Positions 17,931 to 27,168 of a stretch of DNA of 64,000 nt are shown piece by piece. Numbering within the stretch: position 1 is the first letter of the stretch; every line of letters begins with the position of its first letter. Origin of the DNA: Pontibacter amylolyticus (lineage in GTDB: Bacteria > Bacteroidota > Bacteroidia > Cytophagales > Hymenobacteraceae). Location of the stretch: positions 84,907 to 148,906 of the forward strand of contig NZ_BMFP01000008.1 in assembly GCF_014638845.1 (NCBI RefSeq), in the 5' to 3' direction. Made by a program: the position numbers and the translations under genes. The notes under the pieces are model-generated. The model did not search any database and was not told where the DNA came from. It saw only the letters and a program-made list of their open reading frames with translations.

Positions 17931-18085
17931 AGTCGTAAAATTTTAGTGTTGGCAGGTTTATAACCACAAAACATGCCACACTGTTATTTTGGTTCTAAGA
18001 AGAGCGCACTTCAAAAAGAATGTTCTCCGAGTGTAGTCCTAACTTTAAAAGGGATAAATAGTGAAGTAGAGGAACGAGATTAGTT

Positions 18086-18235
18086 CTACAGGCGCATCTT
18101 TTCAGTAGTTTCTGCAGCCTTTTTAGATGCTTCTTCTCTCTGTTCATCGCTCACGAAAAATATGCCTACCGTAATTATAACGATGCATAATACGATAGCA
18201 ATAAATGACCATTTAACGATTTTGTCTGATTTCAT
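18086..18235 (-). CDS. Single-TM small membrane protein
   Basis: The open frame extends upstream to 18322, but the ATG at 18235 gives a sensible 49-residue protein: basic start MKSDKIVK, one transmembrane helix (about 9-30) and a charged tail rich in Glu and Lys. The upstream extension is AT-rich and probably non-coding leader. Function unknown. The gene is short enough that the call remains tentative. Confidence 0.45.
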   Translation of the reverse strand: MKSDKIVKWSFIAIVLCIVIITVGIFFVSDEQREEASKKAAETTEKMRL

Positions 18236-18341
18236 ATAAGATAGAGTTAAATAGATTAAATGAATTATATAACAATATACAAATATCAGTATTAACTGCA
18301 AATTGGTAAGTTTATTTACCAAAGCTATTGAGGGAGAGGTT

Positions 18342-19127
18342 TTACAAAATCAGTTCTCTAAAAGTGAAGGAGGTTAGTTTGTGTTTTTGAGCAAGTTGAA
18401 AGACAGCTTCAAGTGTTTGAGGGGATAAGCTGTAGCCCGTAGTGTCCTCCGAAATGTTGTGGGCATAAATAAGGATGGCCTCTTTGTTCTGGGCTGCCCG
18501 TTTGAAGCCTGCCTCCAAATCCTGCAGCGTAACTCCGCTGTTGCTGTCTATACCCAGGCCATGTACCAAACGGCTGCCATCGTATTGGTAAAAAATTCTG
18601 TCCACTTCGTCTATACCTTTTCCTGCCACTTTCCAGGAATCGCCGCGCAAAAGATGGAAGTATTTGGTTAACTCCCTATCAGACGTAAGGGAACGGGCTC
18701 CATAAGGATAGGCAAAGGTAGAGGGGGTAAATCCAATTGACTGCATAGCCTGAATGGCAGGCGTGATTTCACGTGCAACATAGGCAGCCATACCATGCTC
18801 TTTGATGAATTTAGATGAATTTTCGTGAAGAAAACCATGGGAGGCAATCTCGTGCCCATCTGCCGCTAACTCCTGCAGCATTTGTATTTCAGCTGGAGTA
18901 AGCTGATGCGGCATGGTAAGAAAGAAGGTTGCCCTTACCTGATACTTTTTGAACAGCCCTCTGTGTTTATGCCATTCACTGACGTACTTATCATCGAAAC
19001 TGATTGAGAAAGCAGGTTGAGCAGGACGATTGTAGGTATAAGTAGGCTCAAATAGAAAATATACAGTCCAACTCGAGGCTGTGGCTAATGTAAGCGCAAG
19101 TATAGCCCAAAGGATATGTGTCCGCAT
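18342..19127 (-). CDS. Polysaccharide deacetylase (NodB-type), membrane anchored
   Basis: The 261-residue protein has an N-terminal signal anchor (about 6-27). A NodB fold of carbohydrate esterase family 4 follows, with motif 1 FSISFDDKYV near residue 43, motif 2 HEIASHGFLHEN near 96 and motif 3 TFAYPYGA near 140. It probably removes acetyl groups from an extracytoplasmic glycan. Motif 1 carries the DD pair, and motif 2 holds two histidines usual for metal binding. It lies 14 bases downstream of the acyl-CoA reductase gene on the same strand. Confidence 0.85.
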   Translation of the reverse strand: MRTHILWAILALTLATASSWTVYFLFEPTYTYNRPAQPAFSISFDDKYVSEWHKHRGLFKKYQVRATFFLTMPHQLTPAEIQMLQELAADGHEIASHGFLHENSSKFIKEHGMAAYVAREITPAIQAMQSIGFTPSTFAYPYGARSLTSDRELTKYFHLLRGDSWKVAGKGIDEVDRIFYQYDGSRLVHGLGIDSNSGVTLQDLEAGFKRAAQNKEAILIYAHNISEDTTGYSLSPQTLEAVFQLAQKHKLTSFTFRELIL

Positions 19128-19141
19128 AAATCAGGTTATAC

Positions 19142-20152
19142 CTACAGCCTCTGCAAAAAAGCCATCGTGTCCACACCATCCGCATAATCCCAGGGCATGG
19201 GGCACTGGGCGTCACCGAAAGGTATGGAGCCCTCGAGCCAGCCATGGGCAGAAACCACGCATTGTGTCTTGTTCTTTACCGCAGCCAGTTTCTGGCGCAG
19301 GTCCGGCAGGGAAGTAAAGGTTTCAAAGAACAGTACCGAGATAGGGGAGACCAGTTGCTCACTTTTCTGAATTAACAGGAAGCCATTATCGAAGTGCGGC
19401 ACGCGGTTGACCAGCATGATGGACTTGTTGTAGTCGTAGTTGTTCTGGTACTTGTGGTGGTTGAGAATCGTTTGGTGGTGCTCGTTAGCTTCGTACAGTT
19501 TGTCGAAGGTATAGCCCTCGGGCACGAATACCTTGGAAACGTTGCGGCAGCCTAAACCATAATACTGGAAAATATCGTTGCCCAGGGCACGCAGGTCTTC
19601 CTCTTCTTCGTGACCCGTCAGGATGCCGATGCTGGTGCGGTTCTTCCGGATGATGTGCGGGCGCTTGGCAAAGTAGTACTCAAAATAGCGGGCCGTATTG
19701 TCGGAGCCGGTCGCGATGATGGCGTCAGCTTCTTTGAGCATGTCCACGAACTCAAACTGGTTGGCGAAGGCAGGCTCTATACCTACCAGCATGCTGGCAA
19801 GACGGCGCATGAGCACATCGTCGTCGGAGCTCAGCTTGGCCAGCAGGAAGTGGCCACTCAGCAAAACCGACATAAAATCGTGGAAACCGACCATCGGAAT
19901 GTTGCCCGCCATCACCACGCCAACCTTTTTGGGTGTAACCTGTTTGAGGTGGTACGGGTAAAGCCATTCACGGAGATACTGTTCATCGAGCAGGGTCGTG
20001 ACGCCCTGCAGGGCCGCCGCAACGTTGTCCTCGTCAAACCACGGATTCTTGGCCTGGGCAATCAGGGACAGCGCCTTGCGCTCTTCCGGCGTCAAATCCT
20101 GCAGTTGCTTTCCCAATTTCACGAAAGCTTCGATTCTGTTCTCTAATGTCAT
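19142..20152 (-). CDS. Acyl-CoA reductase (LuxC family)
   Basis: The 336-residue protein resembles LuxC-type acyl-CoA/acyl-protein reductases, which make fatty aldehydes. Supporting stretches are GVVMAGNIPMVGFHDFMSVL near residue 80, KLSSDDDVLMRRL near 107, and a central region RKNRTSIGILTGHE followed by DIFQYYGLGCRNVSKVFVP with the likely catalytic cysteine. No other lux genes occur, so bioluminescence is not implied. It is divergent from a ferredoxin gene 109 bases away. Confidence 0.82.
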   Translation of the reverse strand: MTLENRIEAFVKLGKQLQDLTPEERKALSLIAQAKNPWFDEDNVAAALQGVTTLLDEQYLREWLYPYHLKQVTPKKVGVVMAGNIPMVGFHDFMSVLLSGHFLLAKLSSDDDVLMRRLASMLVGIEPAFANQFEFVDMLKEADAIIATGSDNTARYFEYYFAKRPHIIRKNRTSIGILTGHEEEEDLRALGNDIFQYYGLGCRNVSKVFVPEGYTFDKLYEANEHHQTILNHHKYQNNYDYNKSIMLVNRVPHFDNGFLLIQKSEQLVSPISVLFFETFTSLPDLRQKLAAVKNKTQCVVSAHGWLEGSIPFGDAQCPMPWDYADGVDTMAFLQRL

Positions 20153-20176
20153 GGCAAACCGCTGTGTTAAAAATTA

Positions 20177-20208
20177 TTTGATAAGGATACTTAATGTTCC
20201 TAATTTTG
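20177..20208 (+). promoter_or_regulatory. Consensus promoter for the ferredoxin gene
   Basis: TTTG at 20177-20180 and TAATTTTG at 20201-20208 are separated by 20 bases, a full match to the Bacteroidota vegetative promoter. It lies in the divergent gap 53 bases ahead of the ferredoxin ATG. Confidence 0.75.
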
Positions 20209-20239
20209 TTCGGTAAATAAAGCGATACAAAAGTACTAA

Positions 20240-20611
<372 letters not shown>

Positions 20612-20634
20612 GGTATAGCCTACACCAAAAGCAC

Positions 20635-20670
20635 AAAAAACCTGTCTCTTGCGACAGGTTTTTTATTTTT
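20635..20670 (+). terminator. Terminator of the ferredoxin gene
   Basis: AAAAAACCTGTC (20635-20646) and GACAGGTTTTTT (20653-20664) make a 12-bp stem with a 6-base loop and a T-rich tail. Confidence 0.88.
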
Positions 20671-20751
20671 AGCCTTTTCAACCTTAAAAGAGGATCAGAA
20701 TTTATTGCGTAGGGAGCTATGGGTACTTGACTTGAAATCAATCCTTCACTA

Positions 20752-20793
20752 TTCAGGCGTCCTTTATCCTTTGTCAAAATTTCTTTTGTCTAA
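20752..20793. repeat. CCTTTGTC-type interspersed repeat
   Basis: GTCCTTTATCCTTTGTCAAA followed by a TTTCTTTTGTCTAAG tail lies just upstream of the pentapeptide gene. Similar copies occur at about 16469-16502 and 25628-25672. Confidence 0.6.
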
Positions 20794-20805
20794 GTACCTA
20801 TACCC

Positions 20806-21378
20806 ATGGAAGAGCAACTGCACCAGGACAAGACTTTCGAGAAGATCATTTACCCAAGCAAAGCCATCAAAGGGCGTGAGTTCGAGGACTGCGTGTTCAA
20901 AAACTGCGATTTCTCAAACGGCGATTTCTCCAGCAACCGCTTCACCGACTGCGAGTTCATTGGCTGCAACCTGGCCATGCTGAAGCTGTGTGGAGCAACC
21001 CTGAACACCGTAACCTTCAAAGAGTGCAAGCTAACAGGTATAAACTTCGGAGAGTGCGAGGAGTTTCTGTTCACCGTCGGTTTTGAGGGTTGCCTGATGG
21101 ACTATACCTCATTCCTGAGACGCAAAATGCCGAAAACGCACTTTATCAATTGTTCTCTAAAGAATGCCGTATTTGAGCAGGCCACCCTCACGAAGGCCAG
21201 GTTTGGCAATACCGACCTGGCCGGGGCAGTCTTCGAGCGAACCAACCTGGGCGAAGCTGATCTGGTCACGGCTTACAATTACATCATCGACCCGGAACAG
21301 AACATCATCAAAAAAGCGAAGTTCTCGCAAAACGGTCTGTCGGGCTTGCTGGTCAGGTATGATATCCGGATTGAGTAA
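20806..21378 (+). CDS. Pentapeptide repeat protein
   Basis: The 190-residue protein is made of A(D/N)LXX- and F-centred pentapeptides, for example FEDCVFKNCDFSNGDF and LKNAVFEQATLTKARF, which fold as a right-handed quadrilateral beta-helix. Cysteine often fills the repeat positions. Size and pattern are like the Qnr/MfpA class, which can mimic DNA and protect gyrase, but many pentapeptide proteins do other things, so function is open. It is flanked by interspersed repeats on both sides. Confidence 0.85.
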   Translation: MEEQLHQDKTFEKIIYPSKAIKGREFEDCVFKNCDFSNGDFSSNRFTDCEFIGCNLAMLKLCGATLNTVTFKECKLTGINFGECEEFLFTVGFEGCLMDYTSFLRRKMPKTHFINCSLKNAVFEQATLTKARFGNTDLAGAVFERTNLGEADLVTAYNYIIDPEQNIIKKAKFSQNGLSGLLVRYDIRIE

Positions 21379-21434
21379 GGTATAGCAAGGTATAGAGGTA
21401 GCTAAAGCTGTTAAGTAAAGTCAAAGCAGCTTAC

Positions 21435-21515
21435 TGTCATTTCGAACGCCAGTGAGAAATCCGGATTATTGAGAAAGTAATTGATTCAGATTTCTCACTG
21501 GCGTTCGAAATGACA
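21435..21515. repeat. REP-like palindrome (27-bp perfect arms)
   Basis: The left arm 21435-21461 and right arm 21489-21515 are perfect inverse copies, 27 bases each, around a 27-base spacer. The core is ATTTCGAACGCCAGTGAGAA. It has no coding potential and lies between the pentapeptide gene and valS. The core resembles a REP-type sequence seen in many Bacteroidota genomes (from memory). Confidence 0.85.
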
Positions 21516-21594
21516 CAGAATACCTGTATGGGGCAACTTCAGGTATAGCCCACAACAATCCACAATTAGCAATAAACAATTAGCACAAAATCCC

Positions 21595-21602
21595 TAATTT
21601 TG
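21595..21602 (+). promoter_or_regulatory. -7 promoter element of valS
   Basis: TAATTTTG fits TANNTTTG and ends 36 bases ahead of the ATG at 21639. It overlaps the TTG at 21600 that opens the longer frame, which argues that translation starts at 21639. A -33 box is not clear. Confidence 0.6.
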
Positions 21603-21638
21603 CCTTTTGGCGCAAATAGTAGAAATAATCCGTTTAAG

Positions 21639-24266
21639 ATGTCGATTTCAACGAAATATAACCCCAGAGAAGTAGAAGAGAAGTGGTACAGCAGCTGGAT
21701 GCAGCGCGGCTTCTTCCGTTCTACGCCTAACCCGAAAAAGGAACCTTACACCATCGTGATTCCGCCGCCAAACGTAACGGGCGTGCTGCACATGGGCCAC
21801 ATGCTCAACAACACGATTCAGGATGTGCTGATTCGTCGTGCGCGCATGAAGGGCAAGGAGGCCTGCTGGGTACCGGGCACCGACCACGCCTCTATCGCCA
21901 CGGAGGCGAAAGTAGTGGCCATGCTCAAGGAAAGAGGCATTGAAAAGAAAGATATTTCCCGCGAGGAGTTCCTGGAGTACGCCTGGGAGTGGAAAGAGAA
22001 GTACGGTGGCATCATTCTGGAGCAGCTCAAAAAACTGGGCGCTTCCTGCGACTGGGACCGTACCCGCTTCACGATGGAAGACGACCTGAGCGAAGCCGTG
22101 ATCGAGGTGTTTGTGGACCTGTACCGCAAAGGCCAGATCTACCGCGGTGTGCGCATGGTGAACTGGGATCCGCTGGGCCGTACAGCCCTTTCGGATGAAG
22201 AAGTGGTGCCAAAAGACACCATGGCCAAGATGTACCACCTGAACTACGAAGTAGTGGGTGGCGCAGAGCCGACTTACATCACCGTAGCAACCTCACGTCC
22301 GGAGACGATCATGGCCGACGTGGCCGTGGCCGTGAACCCGAACGATGAGCGCTATACCCACCTGCACGGCAAATCAGTACGCATACCTTTGCTGGGCAAA
22401 GAGATTCCGGTGATTCTGGATGAGTACGTGTCGATCGAGTTTGGTACGGGTGCCCTGAAAGTGACGCCGGCGCACGACCTGAACGACTACGAACTGGGCC
22501 AGAAGCACAACCTGCCGACCATCGACATCCTCAACGACGACGGTACGCTGAATGAAAAGGCGCAGCTATACGTTGGTCAGGACCGTTTCGCGGCCCGTCG
22601 CAACATCGTAAAAGACCTGCAGGAAGCTGGTTTGCTGGTGAAAATCGACGAGTATGCGAGCGTGCTGCAGACGTCAGAGCGAACCGGCGCTGTGATTGAG
22701 CCACGTTTGTCAATGCAGTGGTGGTGCAAGATGGAGGAGATGGCAAAGCCAGCCCTCGACGCTGTGATGAACGACGAGATTCGCCTGCACCCGCCAAAGT
22801 TCAAGAACATGTACCGCTCCTGGATGGAGAACGTGCACGACTGGTGTATTTCGCGACAGCTGTGGTGGGGACAGCGTATACCTGCCTACTACCTGCCAGA
22901 TGGCTCGTTTGTAGTAGCAACTACGCCTGAAGACGCACTGGAACTGGCCCGCAAGCAAAGCGGCAACGCGAACCTGCAGGCAAGTGAGCTGCGACAGGAC
23001 GATGACGTGCTCGATACCTGGTTCTCTTCCTGGCTGTGGCCTATTTCTGTTTTCGACGGCTTCAAAGACCCGGATAACAAAGACATCCTATACTATTACC
23101 CGACCAACGACCTCGTGACGGCGCCTGAGATTCTGTTCTTCTGGGTAGCGCGTATGATCATGGCGGGCTACGAGTTCCGCAAGGAAGCGCCTTTCCGCAA
23201 CGTATACCTGACCGGTATCGTGCGCGATGCGCAGGGGCGCAAGATGTCCAAATCGCTGGGCAACTCACCGGACCCGCTCGACCTGATCGACCAGTACGGT
23301 GCCGACGGCGTGCGTGCCGGTATGCTGTTCAGCTCCCCGGCCGGTAACGACCTGCTGTTCGACGAGAAACTGGTGGAGCAGGGCCGTAACTTCAGCAACA
23401 AGATCTGGAACGCCTACCGCCTGATCAAAGGATGGGAAGTGGACGAGAGCCTGCCGTGCCCGAACGAAACGGCCATGGCTTGGTTTGACTCACGCTTCAA
23501 CGAGGCCTTTGTACAGTTGGAAGACCACTTCAGCAAATTCCGTATTTCGGATGCCCTGCTGACGGTGTACAAACTGGTATGGGACGACTTCTGCTCGAGC
23601 TACCTGGAGATGATCAAGCCGGCCTACCAGCAGCCGATCGACAGGCAGACGCTCGATACGACCATCGTATACCTGGAGAAAATCCTGAAAGTGCTGCATC
23701 CGTTCATGCCGTTCATTACAGAGGAGATTTGGCAGGACCTGAAAGAGCGCAAGGACAAAGAATACCTGATTGTGGCAGCCTGGCCAAAGCAGGACAAGTT
23801 CGACAAGGAGCTAAACGAGAAAATGGAGGCTGTGCTCAAAATCGTAGCCGCTATCCGCAACATCCGCAACTCGAAGAATATATCACCGAACAAGTCGCTT
23901 GATCTGGCCATCAAAGTGATGAACCAGGATGGTTACGATGACTTTATCAGCATCATTCGCAAGCTGGCCAACATCAATGAAGTAACGCTCGTGCAGGAAA
24001 GCGTGGAAGGCGCTATCAGCTTCGTAGAGGCCGGCGACGAGTTCTTCATCCCGATGGAGGGCAATATTGATGTGGAAGCCGAGAGGGATCGTCTGCAGAA
24101 GGAACTGGAGTACACCAGAGGCTTCCTGAACTCGGTGGTGAAGAAGCTTAGCAACGAGCGCTTTGTGAGCGGCGCCCCGGAAGCGGTCATCGCCAACGAG
24201 CGCAAGAAGCAGGCGGATGCCGAAGCGAAGATTCACGCCATTGAGCAGAGTCTGGCCTCGCTTTAA
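21639..24266 (+). CDS. valS: Valyl-tRNA synthetase
   Basis: This enzyme charges tRNA-Val in the cytoplasm. The 875-residue protein starts [17 protein letters not shown]. The class Ia HIGH motif appears as HMGHMLN near residue 50, the editing CP1 domain spans about 185-340 ([17 protein letters not shown]), and the KMSKS loop [12 protein letters not shown] lies near 535. Anticodon-binding helices and a C-terminal coiled-coil arm (about 805-875) complete it. Normal length. The frame could open at a TTG at 21600, but that overlaps the promoter. A 12-bp-stem terminator follows. Confidence 0.97.
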   Translation: MSISTKYNPREVEEKWYSSWMQRGFFRSTPNPKKEPYTIVIPPPNVTGVLHMGHMLNNTIQDVLIRRARMKGKEACWVPGTDHASIATEAKVVAMLKERGIEKKDISREEFLEYAWEWKEKYGGIILEQLKKLGASCDWDRTRFTMEDDLSEAVIEVFVDLYRKGQIYRGVRMVNWDPLGRTALSDEEVVPKDTMAKMYHLNYEVVGGAEPTYITVATSRPETIMADVAVAVNPNDERYTHLHGKSVRIPLLGKEIPVILDEYVSIEFGTGALKVTPAHDLNDYELGQKHNLPTIDILNDDGTLNEKAQLYVGQDRFAARRNIVKDLQEAGLLVKIDEYASVLQTSERTGAVIEPRLSMQWWCKMEEMAKPALDAVMNDEIRLHPPKFKNMYRSWMENVHDWCISRQLWWGQRIPAYYLPDGSFVVATTPEDALELARKQSGNANLQASELRQDDDVLDTWFSSWLWPISVFDGFKDPDNKDILYYYPTNDLVTAPEILFFWVARMIMAGYEFRKEAPFRNVYLTGIVRDAQGRKMSKSLGNSPDPLDLIDQYGADGVRAGMLFSSPAGNDLLFDEKLVEQGRNFSNKIWNAYRLIKGWEVDESLPCPNETAMAWFDSRFNEAFVQLEDHFSKFRISDALLTVYKLVWDDFCSSYLEMIKPAYQQPIDRQTLDTTIVYLEKILKVLHPFMPFITEEIWQDLKERKDKEYLIVAAWPKQDKFDKELNEKMEAVLKIVAAIRNIRNSKNISPNKSLDLAIKVMNQDGYDDFISIIRKLANINEVTLVQESVEGAISFVEAGDEFFIPMEGNIDVEAERDRLQKELEYTRGFLNSVVKKLSNERFVSGAPEAVIANERKKQADAEAKIHAIEQSLASL

Positions 24267-24286
24267 GGTACAGCGACTTATAATGG

Positions 24287-24326
24287 CAGCGGCCGTTCTC
24301 GTGAGGGAACGGCCGCTGTTGTTTTT
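24287..24326 (+). terminator. Terminator of valS
   Basis: CAGCGGCCGTTC (24287-24298) pairs with GAACGGCCGCTG (24307-24318), followed by TTGTTTTT. Confidence 0.9.
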
Positions 24327-24921
24327 ACTCCTTGCTCAACTCCACTACCAACCTGTCCAATTCATCTTTTACCTTCGGCATGACGTCACTAAGACCTAGC
24401 TTTTTCTTCGAATACACAAGTTCCACGTGGCGATCGTCGATTTTGTACTCGAGCAGGCCCTGCTCGTCTTCGGTGAGGTAGTAAAGTTTGATAAGCGCAT
24501 CGGTGGTGGAAACAGCGTAAGTACGAAACTTGAAGTTGTTCTGAATGCGCTGTTGCGTGGGGGCCCGGTTTTCGAGGTAGCGTTGGGTCACGACTGTGTC
24601 AAGTGCTATTGTGGTTTCGATTTGGCGAATGGCTTTGATGTTGCCCTCGCTGAAGCGCCACGTCTGTATATGGTGCCTGCCCTGCTGCCTGGCGCTGTAT
24701 TTACTTTCTGAAAGGTTGATGCTGGCTATCAAATAGAACAGCTCCAGATCGCTTTCAATCGTCCGCATAGAAGGGCTTAACGTAGCGTTGTCGCTGATAA
24801 AGACGGACGTGCTGGCCAGTATCTTAGAATCTTTGCGAAGATCCTGGCCCAACTGCAGATTACTGTCTTGGTTAAATAAGAAAGCGAAGAGTACAGGAAA
24901 CAGAAGCGAGAGTGGGGTCAT
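24325..24921 (-). CDS. Secreted or anchored protein, unknown
   Basis: The 198-residue protein has a hydrophobic N-terminus (about residues 3-16, LSLLFPVLFAFLF) that may be a signal peptide or anchor. The rest is soluble and mixed alpha/beta, ending in a charged helix (KVKDELDRLVVELSKE). No family was recognised. It lies 50 bases downstream of the next minus-strand gene, so the two may form a small transcription unit. Convergent with valS. Confidence 0.6.
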   Translation of the reverse strand: MTPLSLLFPVLFAFLFNQDSNLQLGQDLRKDSKILASTSVFISDNATLSPSMRTIESDLELFYLIASINLSESKYSARQQGRHHIQTWRFSEGNIKAIRQIETTIALDTVVTQRYLENRAPTQQRIQNNFKFRTYAVSTTDALIKLYYLTEDEQGLLEYKIDDRHVELVYSKKKLGLSDVMPKVKDELDRLVVELSKE

Positions 24922-24971
24922 AGCATTTGGTTTTATACCTGTTTTCCTATACTCAAATACCGTGCAGAAAG

Positions 24972-25487
24972 CTACAAAGCGGAGCTATCCACCACCCGCC
25001 AGGTAATATTCCCGTTGTTCACTTCGTATTTCAAAATCATGTAGCCCCCGATGTGGCCATCTTCGTAATAGGCCATCGCATAGCGGTCGTTCAAAATGCG
25101 GCTGTCACGGATGGCCATGGTGCCGCCCGCTACGCCCTCTCTAGGTATAAGCTGCCTTTGCTTGCGGTTCAGGTCATTCAGCAGGTCCACTTCCGGGTTG
25201 CGCAGGCCTTTTTTGCGGAGCTTCTGGATATCGCTCTCGCTGAGGCTGCCCATTTCGTCCACAAACTCCACACCGCCCGGAGGCACCACCGCCATCGTAT
25301 CAGGTGGCAGCACTATCTCTTCCAGCGAGTCAGTTTCGGCTACTTCCTGATCCAGTTGCTGGCTGGTTTCGGCTATTTTGTTGTCGGCAATACGCAGTCG
25401 GCTCTCGGCGTCATTTTTTTGCCAGTAGAAATAAATGGCTGCGAACAGAAAGATGGCGGCTACGATCCAGGCGATGGCACTCTTCAT
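24972..25487 (-). CDS. Single-TM membrane protein with coiled coil, unknown
   Basis: The 171-residue protein has an N-terminal transmembrane helix (about 4-24, ending IYFYW). A charged predicted coiled coil follows (about 27-56, with DNKIAETSQQLDQEVAETDS), then a soluble C-terminal domain including NDRYAMAYYEDGHIGGYMIL. The layout suggests a membrane-anchored periplasmic or cytoplasmic domain. No family was recognised. Confidence 0.65.
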   Translation of the reverse strand: MKSAIAWIVAAIFLFAAIYFYWQKNDAESRLRIADNKIAETSQQLDQEVAETDSLEEIVLPPDTMAVVPPGGVEFVDEMGSLSESDIQKLRKKGLRNPEVDLLNDLNRKQRQLIPREGVAGGTMAIRDSRILNDRYAMAYYEDGHIGGYMILKYEVNNGNITWRVVDSSAL

Positions 25488-25582
25488 AGTTTTGTAGTTG
25501 GGTTATACTTCCTCATTAACGGAAGCGCGTTAAAACAGATAGTCCAATATTAGTAAAAAGGTATATGGAATGCTATACCTGC

Positions 25583-25616
25583 AAAAAAGCCCGCCCCATT
25601 TTCTGAGGCAGGCTTT
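25583..25616 (-). terminator. Terminator of the E2 acyltransferase gene
   Basis: On the minus strand AAAGCCTGCC and GGCGGGCTTT form a 10-bp stem (one G-T pair) ahead of a T-run. It is located 53 bases after the E2 stop codon; one TTTGTC-type repeat lies between. Confidence 0.75.
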
Positions 25617-25627
25617 CTATCTATACC

Positions 25628-25672
25628 TGAAGTCTTTTGTCTTTCGTCAAAAACTCCTTTGTCAAAAGTTAA
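25628..25672. repeat. TTTGTC-type interspersed repeat
   Basis: GTCTTTTGTCTTTCGTCAAA followed by CTCCTTTGTCAAAAG is a third copy of the family seen at about 16469 and 20752. It sits at the 3' end of the E2 gene. Confidence 0.6.
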
Positions 25673-27042
25673 ATCGACTGGTTCACATCGAAGTTCTCGA
25701 GGTAATCCGCTACACGGCGCACGAACATGCCACCCAGCGAGCCGTCCACCACGCGGTGGTCGTACGAGTGCGACAGGAACATGAAGTGACGGATACCGAT
25801 CAAGTCGCCTTCCGGAGTCTCGATCACGGCAGGCTTCTTCTTGATAGCGCCCACGGCCATGATGGCCACCTGCGGCTGCATGATGATCGGGGTTCCCATC
25901 ACGTTGCCAAATGAACCTACGTTCGATACGGTATAGGTACCGCCTGCCAGGTCGTCTGGCGTCAGTTTGTTGATACGCCCACGGTTGGCCAGGTCATTTA
26001 CCTTTTTGGTCAGACCGTTCAAGTTGAGCTGGTCGGCGTTTTTGATGTTCGGCACGATCAGGTTACCGCTTGGCAGGGCCACAGCCATACCGATGTTGAT
26101 GTCTTTGTGGCGGATGATGTTGCCACCGTCCACCGACACGTTGATCATCGGGAAGTCCTTGATCGCTTTGGCAATCGCGTCGATGAAGATCGGTGTAAAG
26201 GTCAGGTTTTCGCCTTCGCGTCTCTTATAGTCGTTCTTCCACTTATTTCTCCAGTTCACGATGTTGGTCACGTCGGCTTCCACGAAAGAAGTTACGTGCG
26301 GAGAAATGCGCTTGCTGTCCACCATACGGTCGGCAATCATCTTGCGCATGCGGTCCATCTCGATGATCTCCACATTACCACTGTAAGAGGCGGCTGGCTT
26401 CGAAGCGGCAGGGACAGCCTGCGTTTGCGGCTGAGCTGCTGGCGCTGGTGCGGCCTGTGGCTGCGTCGTTGCAACAGGAGCCTGTGCCTGCGGCTGGGCC
26501 TGTGGAGCGGCAGCTTGCTGCGGCGCGTTTTTGCGGCCCTCTACATAGGTCAGGATATCTTTTTTGGAAACGCGACCCTCTTTGCCGGTGCCTGGAATGT
26601 ACTCCAGTTCCTGCATCGAGATGCCTTCTTCGCGGGCAATGTTGAGCACCAGCGGCGAGTAGAAACGGCCGGAGGCTGGCTGGTCGAGTTTAACGACGGC
26701 GGCGTCAGCAGAAGCGGCTGCAGGCTGTGCAGCTGCCTGTGGCGCCGGAGCGGCGGCAGGAGCTTCTGTAGCGGCCGGGGCAGGAGCGGCAGTGTCTTCG
26801 CCGTTGGTAGAGATAATGGCGATCGGGGCGCCCACGGCTACCACGTCACCTTCCTGTACCAGTATCTCCTTCAGCACGCCGCCCTGAATGGCAGGTACTT
26901 CCGTGTCCACTTTGTCTGTAGCTACTTCCAGCACCGACTCATCCTGCTCAATCGTGTCACCCACGTTTTTGAGCCATTTCAGAACGGTACCTTCCATGAT
27001 ACTCTCACCCATTTTGGGCATAATCATTTCTACAAGTGCCAT
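25669..27042 (-). CDS. 2-oxo acid dehydrogenase E2 (lipoamide acyltransferase)
   Basis: This 457-residue core subunit of a pyruvate, branched-chain or 2-oxoglutarate dehydrogenase complex transfers an acyl group from lipoamide to CoA. One lipoyl domain (1-80) carries the attachment lysine in ATDKVDTEV. Alanine/proline/glutamine-rich linkers flank a peripheral subunit-binding domain (about 130-168, SPLVLNIAREEGIS and GRVSKKDIL). The C-terminal catalytic domain contains SYDHRVVDGSLGG with the active histidine. E1 and E3 genes are not adjacent, so which complex it serves is undecided; the sequence style suggests the branched-chain type. Confidence 0.9.
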   Translation of the reverse strand: MALVEMIMPKMGESIMEGTVLKWLKNVGDTIEQDESVLEVATDKVDTEVPAIQGGVLKEILVQEGDVVAVGAPIAIISTNGEDTAAPAPAATEAPAAAPAPQAAAQPAAASADAAVVKLDQPASGRFYSPLVLNIAREEGISMQELEYIPGTGKEGRVSKKDILTYVEGRKNAPQQAAAPQAQPQAQAPVATTQPQAAPAPAAQPQTQAVPAASKPAASYSGNVEIIEMDRMRKMIADRMVDSKRISPHVTSFVEADVTNIVNWRNKWKNDYKRREGENLTFTPIFIDAIAKAIKDFPMINVSVDGGNIIRHKDINIGMAVALPSGNLIVPNIKNADQLNLNGLTKKVNDLANRGRINKLTPDDLAGGTYTVSNVGSFGNVMGTPIIMQPQVAIMAVGAIKKKPAVIETPEGDLIGIRHFMFLSHSYDHRVVDGSLGGMFVRRVADYLENFDVNQSI

Positions 27043-27138
27043 ATTTTATTTATTCGTTGTTCTATTAAGGGACAGTTTTTGGGCCGCAGGAAACAGAAAA
27101 GCAACGCCACGCTATACCTGGCGACCCGAATTTGCAAA

Positions 27139-27168
27139 CAAAGTTAAGGATTTTAGCCTATTCATCAA
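27139..27168 (-). promoter_or_regulatory. Promoter for the E2 gene
   Basis: On the minus strand TAACTTTG (27139-27146) fits TANNTTTG, with GTTG 19 bases upstream (27166-27169). The -33 box falls inside the 3' end of cinA. Confidence 0.55.

Noticed and set aside
19142..20152. Bioluminescence locus
   Set aside because: Only a LuxC-family reductase is present; luxA, luxB, luxD and luxE are absent.
21600..21638. TTG at 21600 as the valS start
   Set aside because: It lies within the TAATTTTG promoter element; the ATG at 21639 gives the normal N-terminus.
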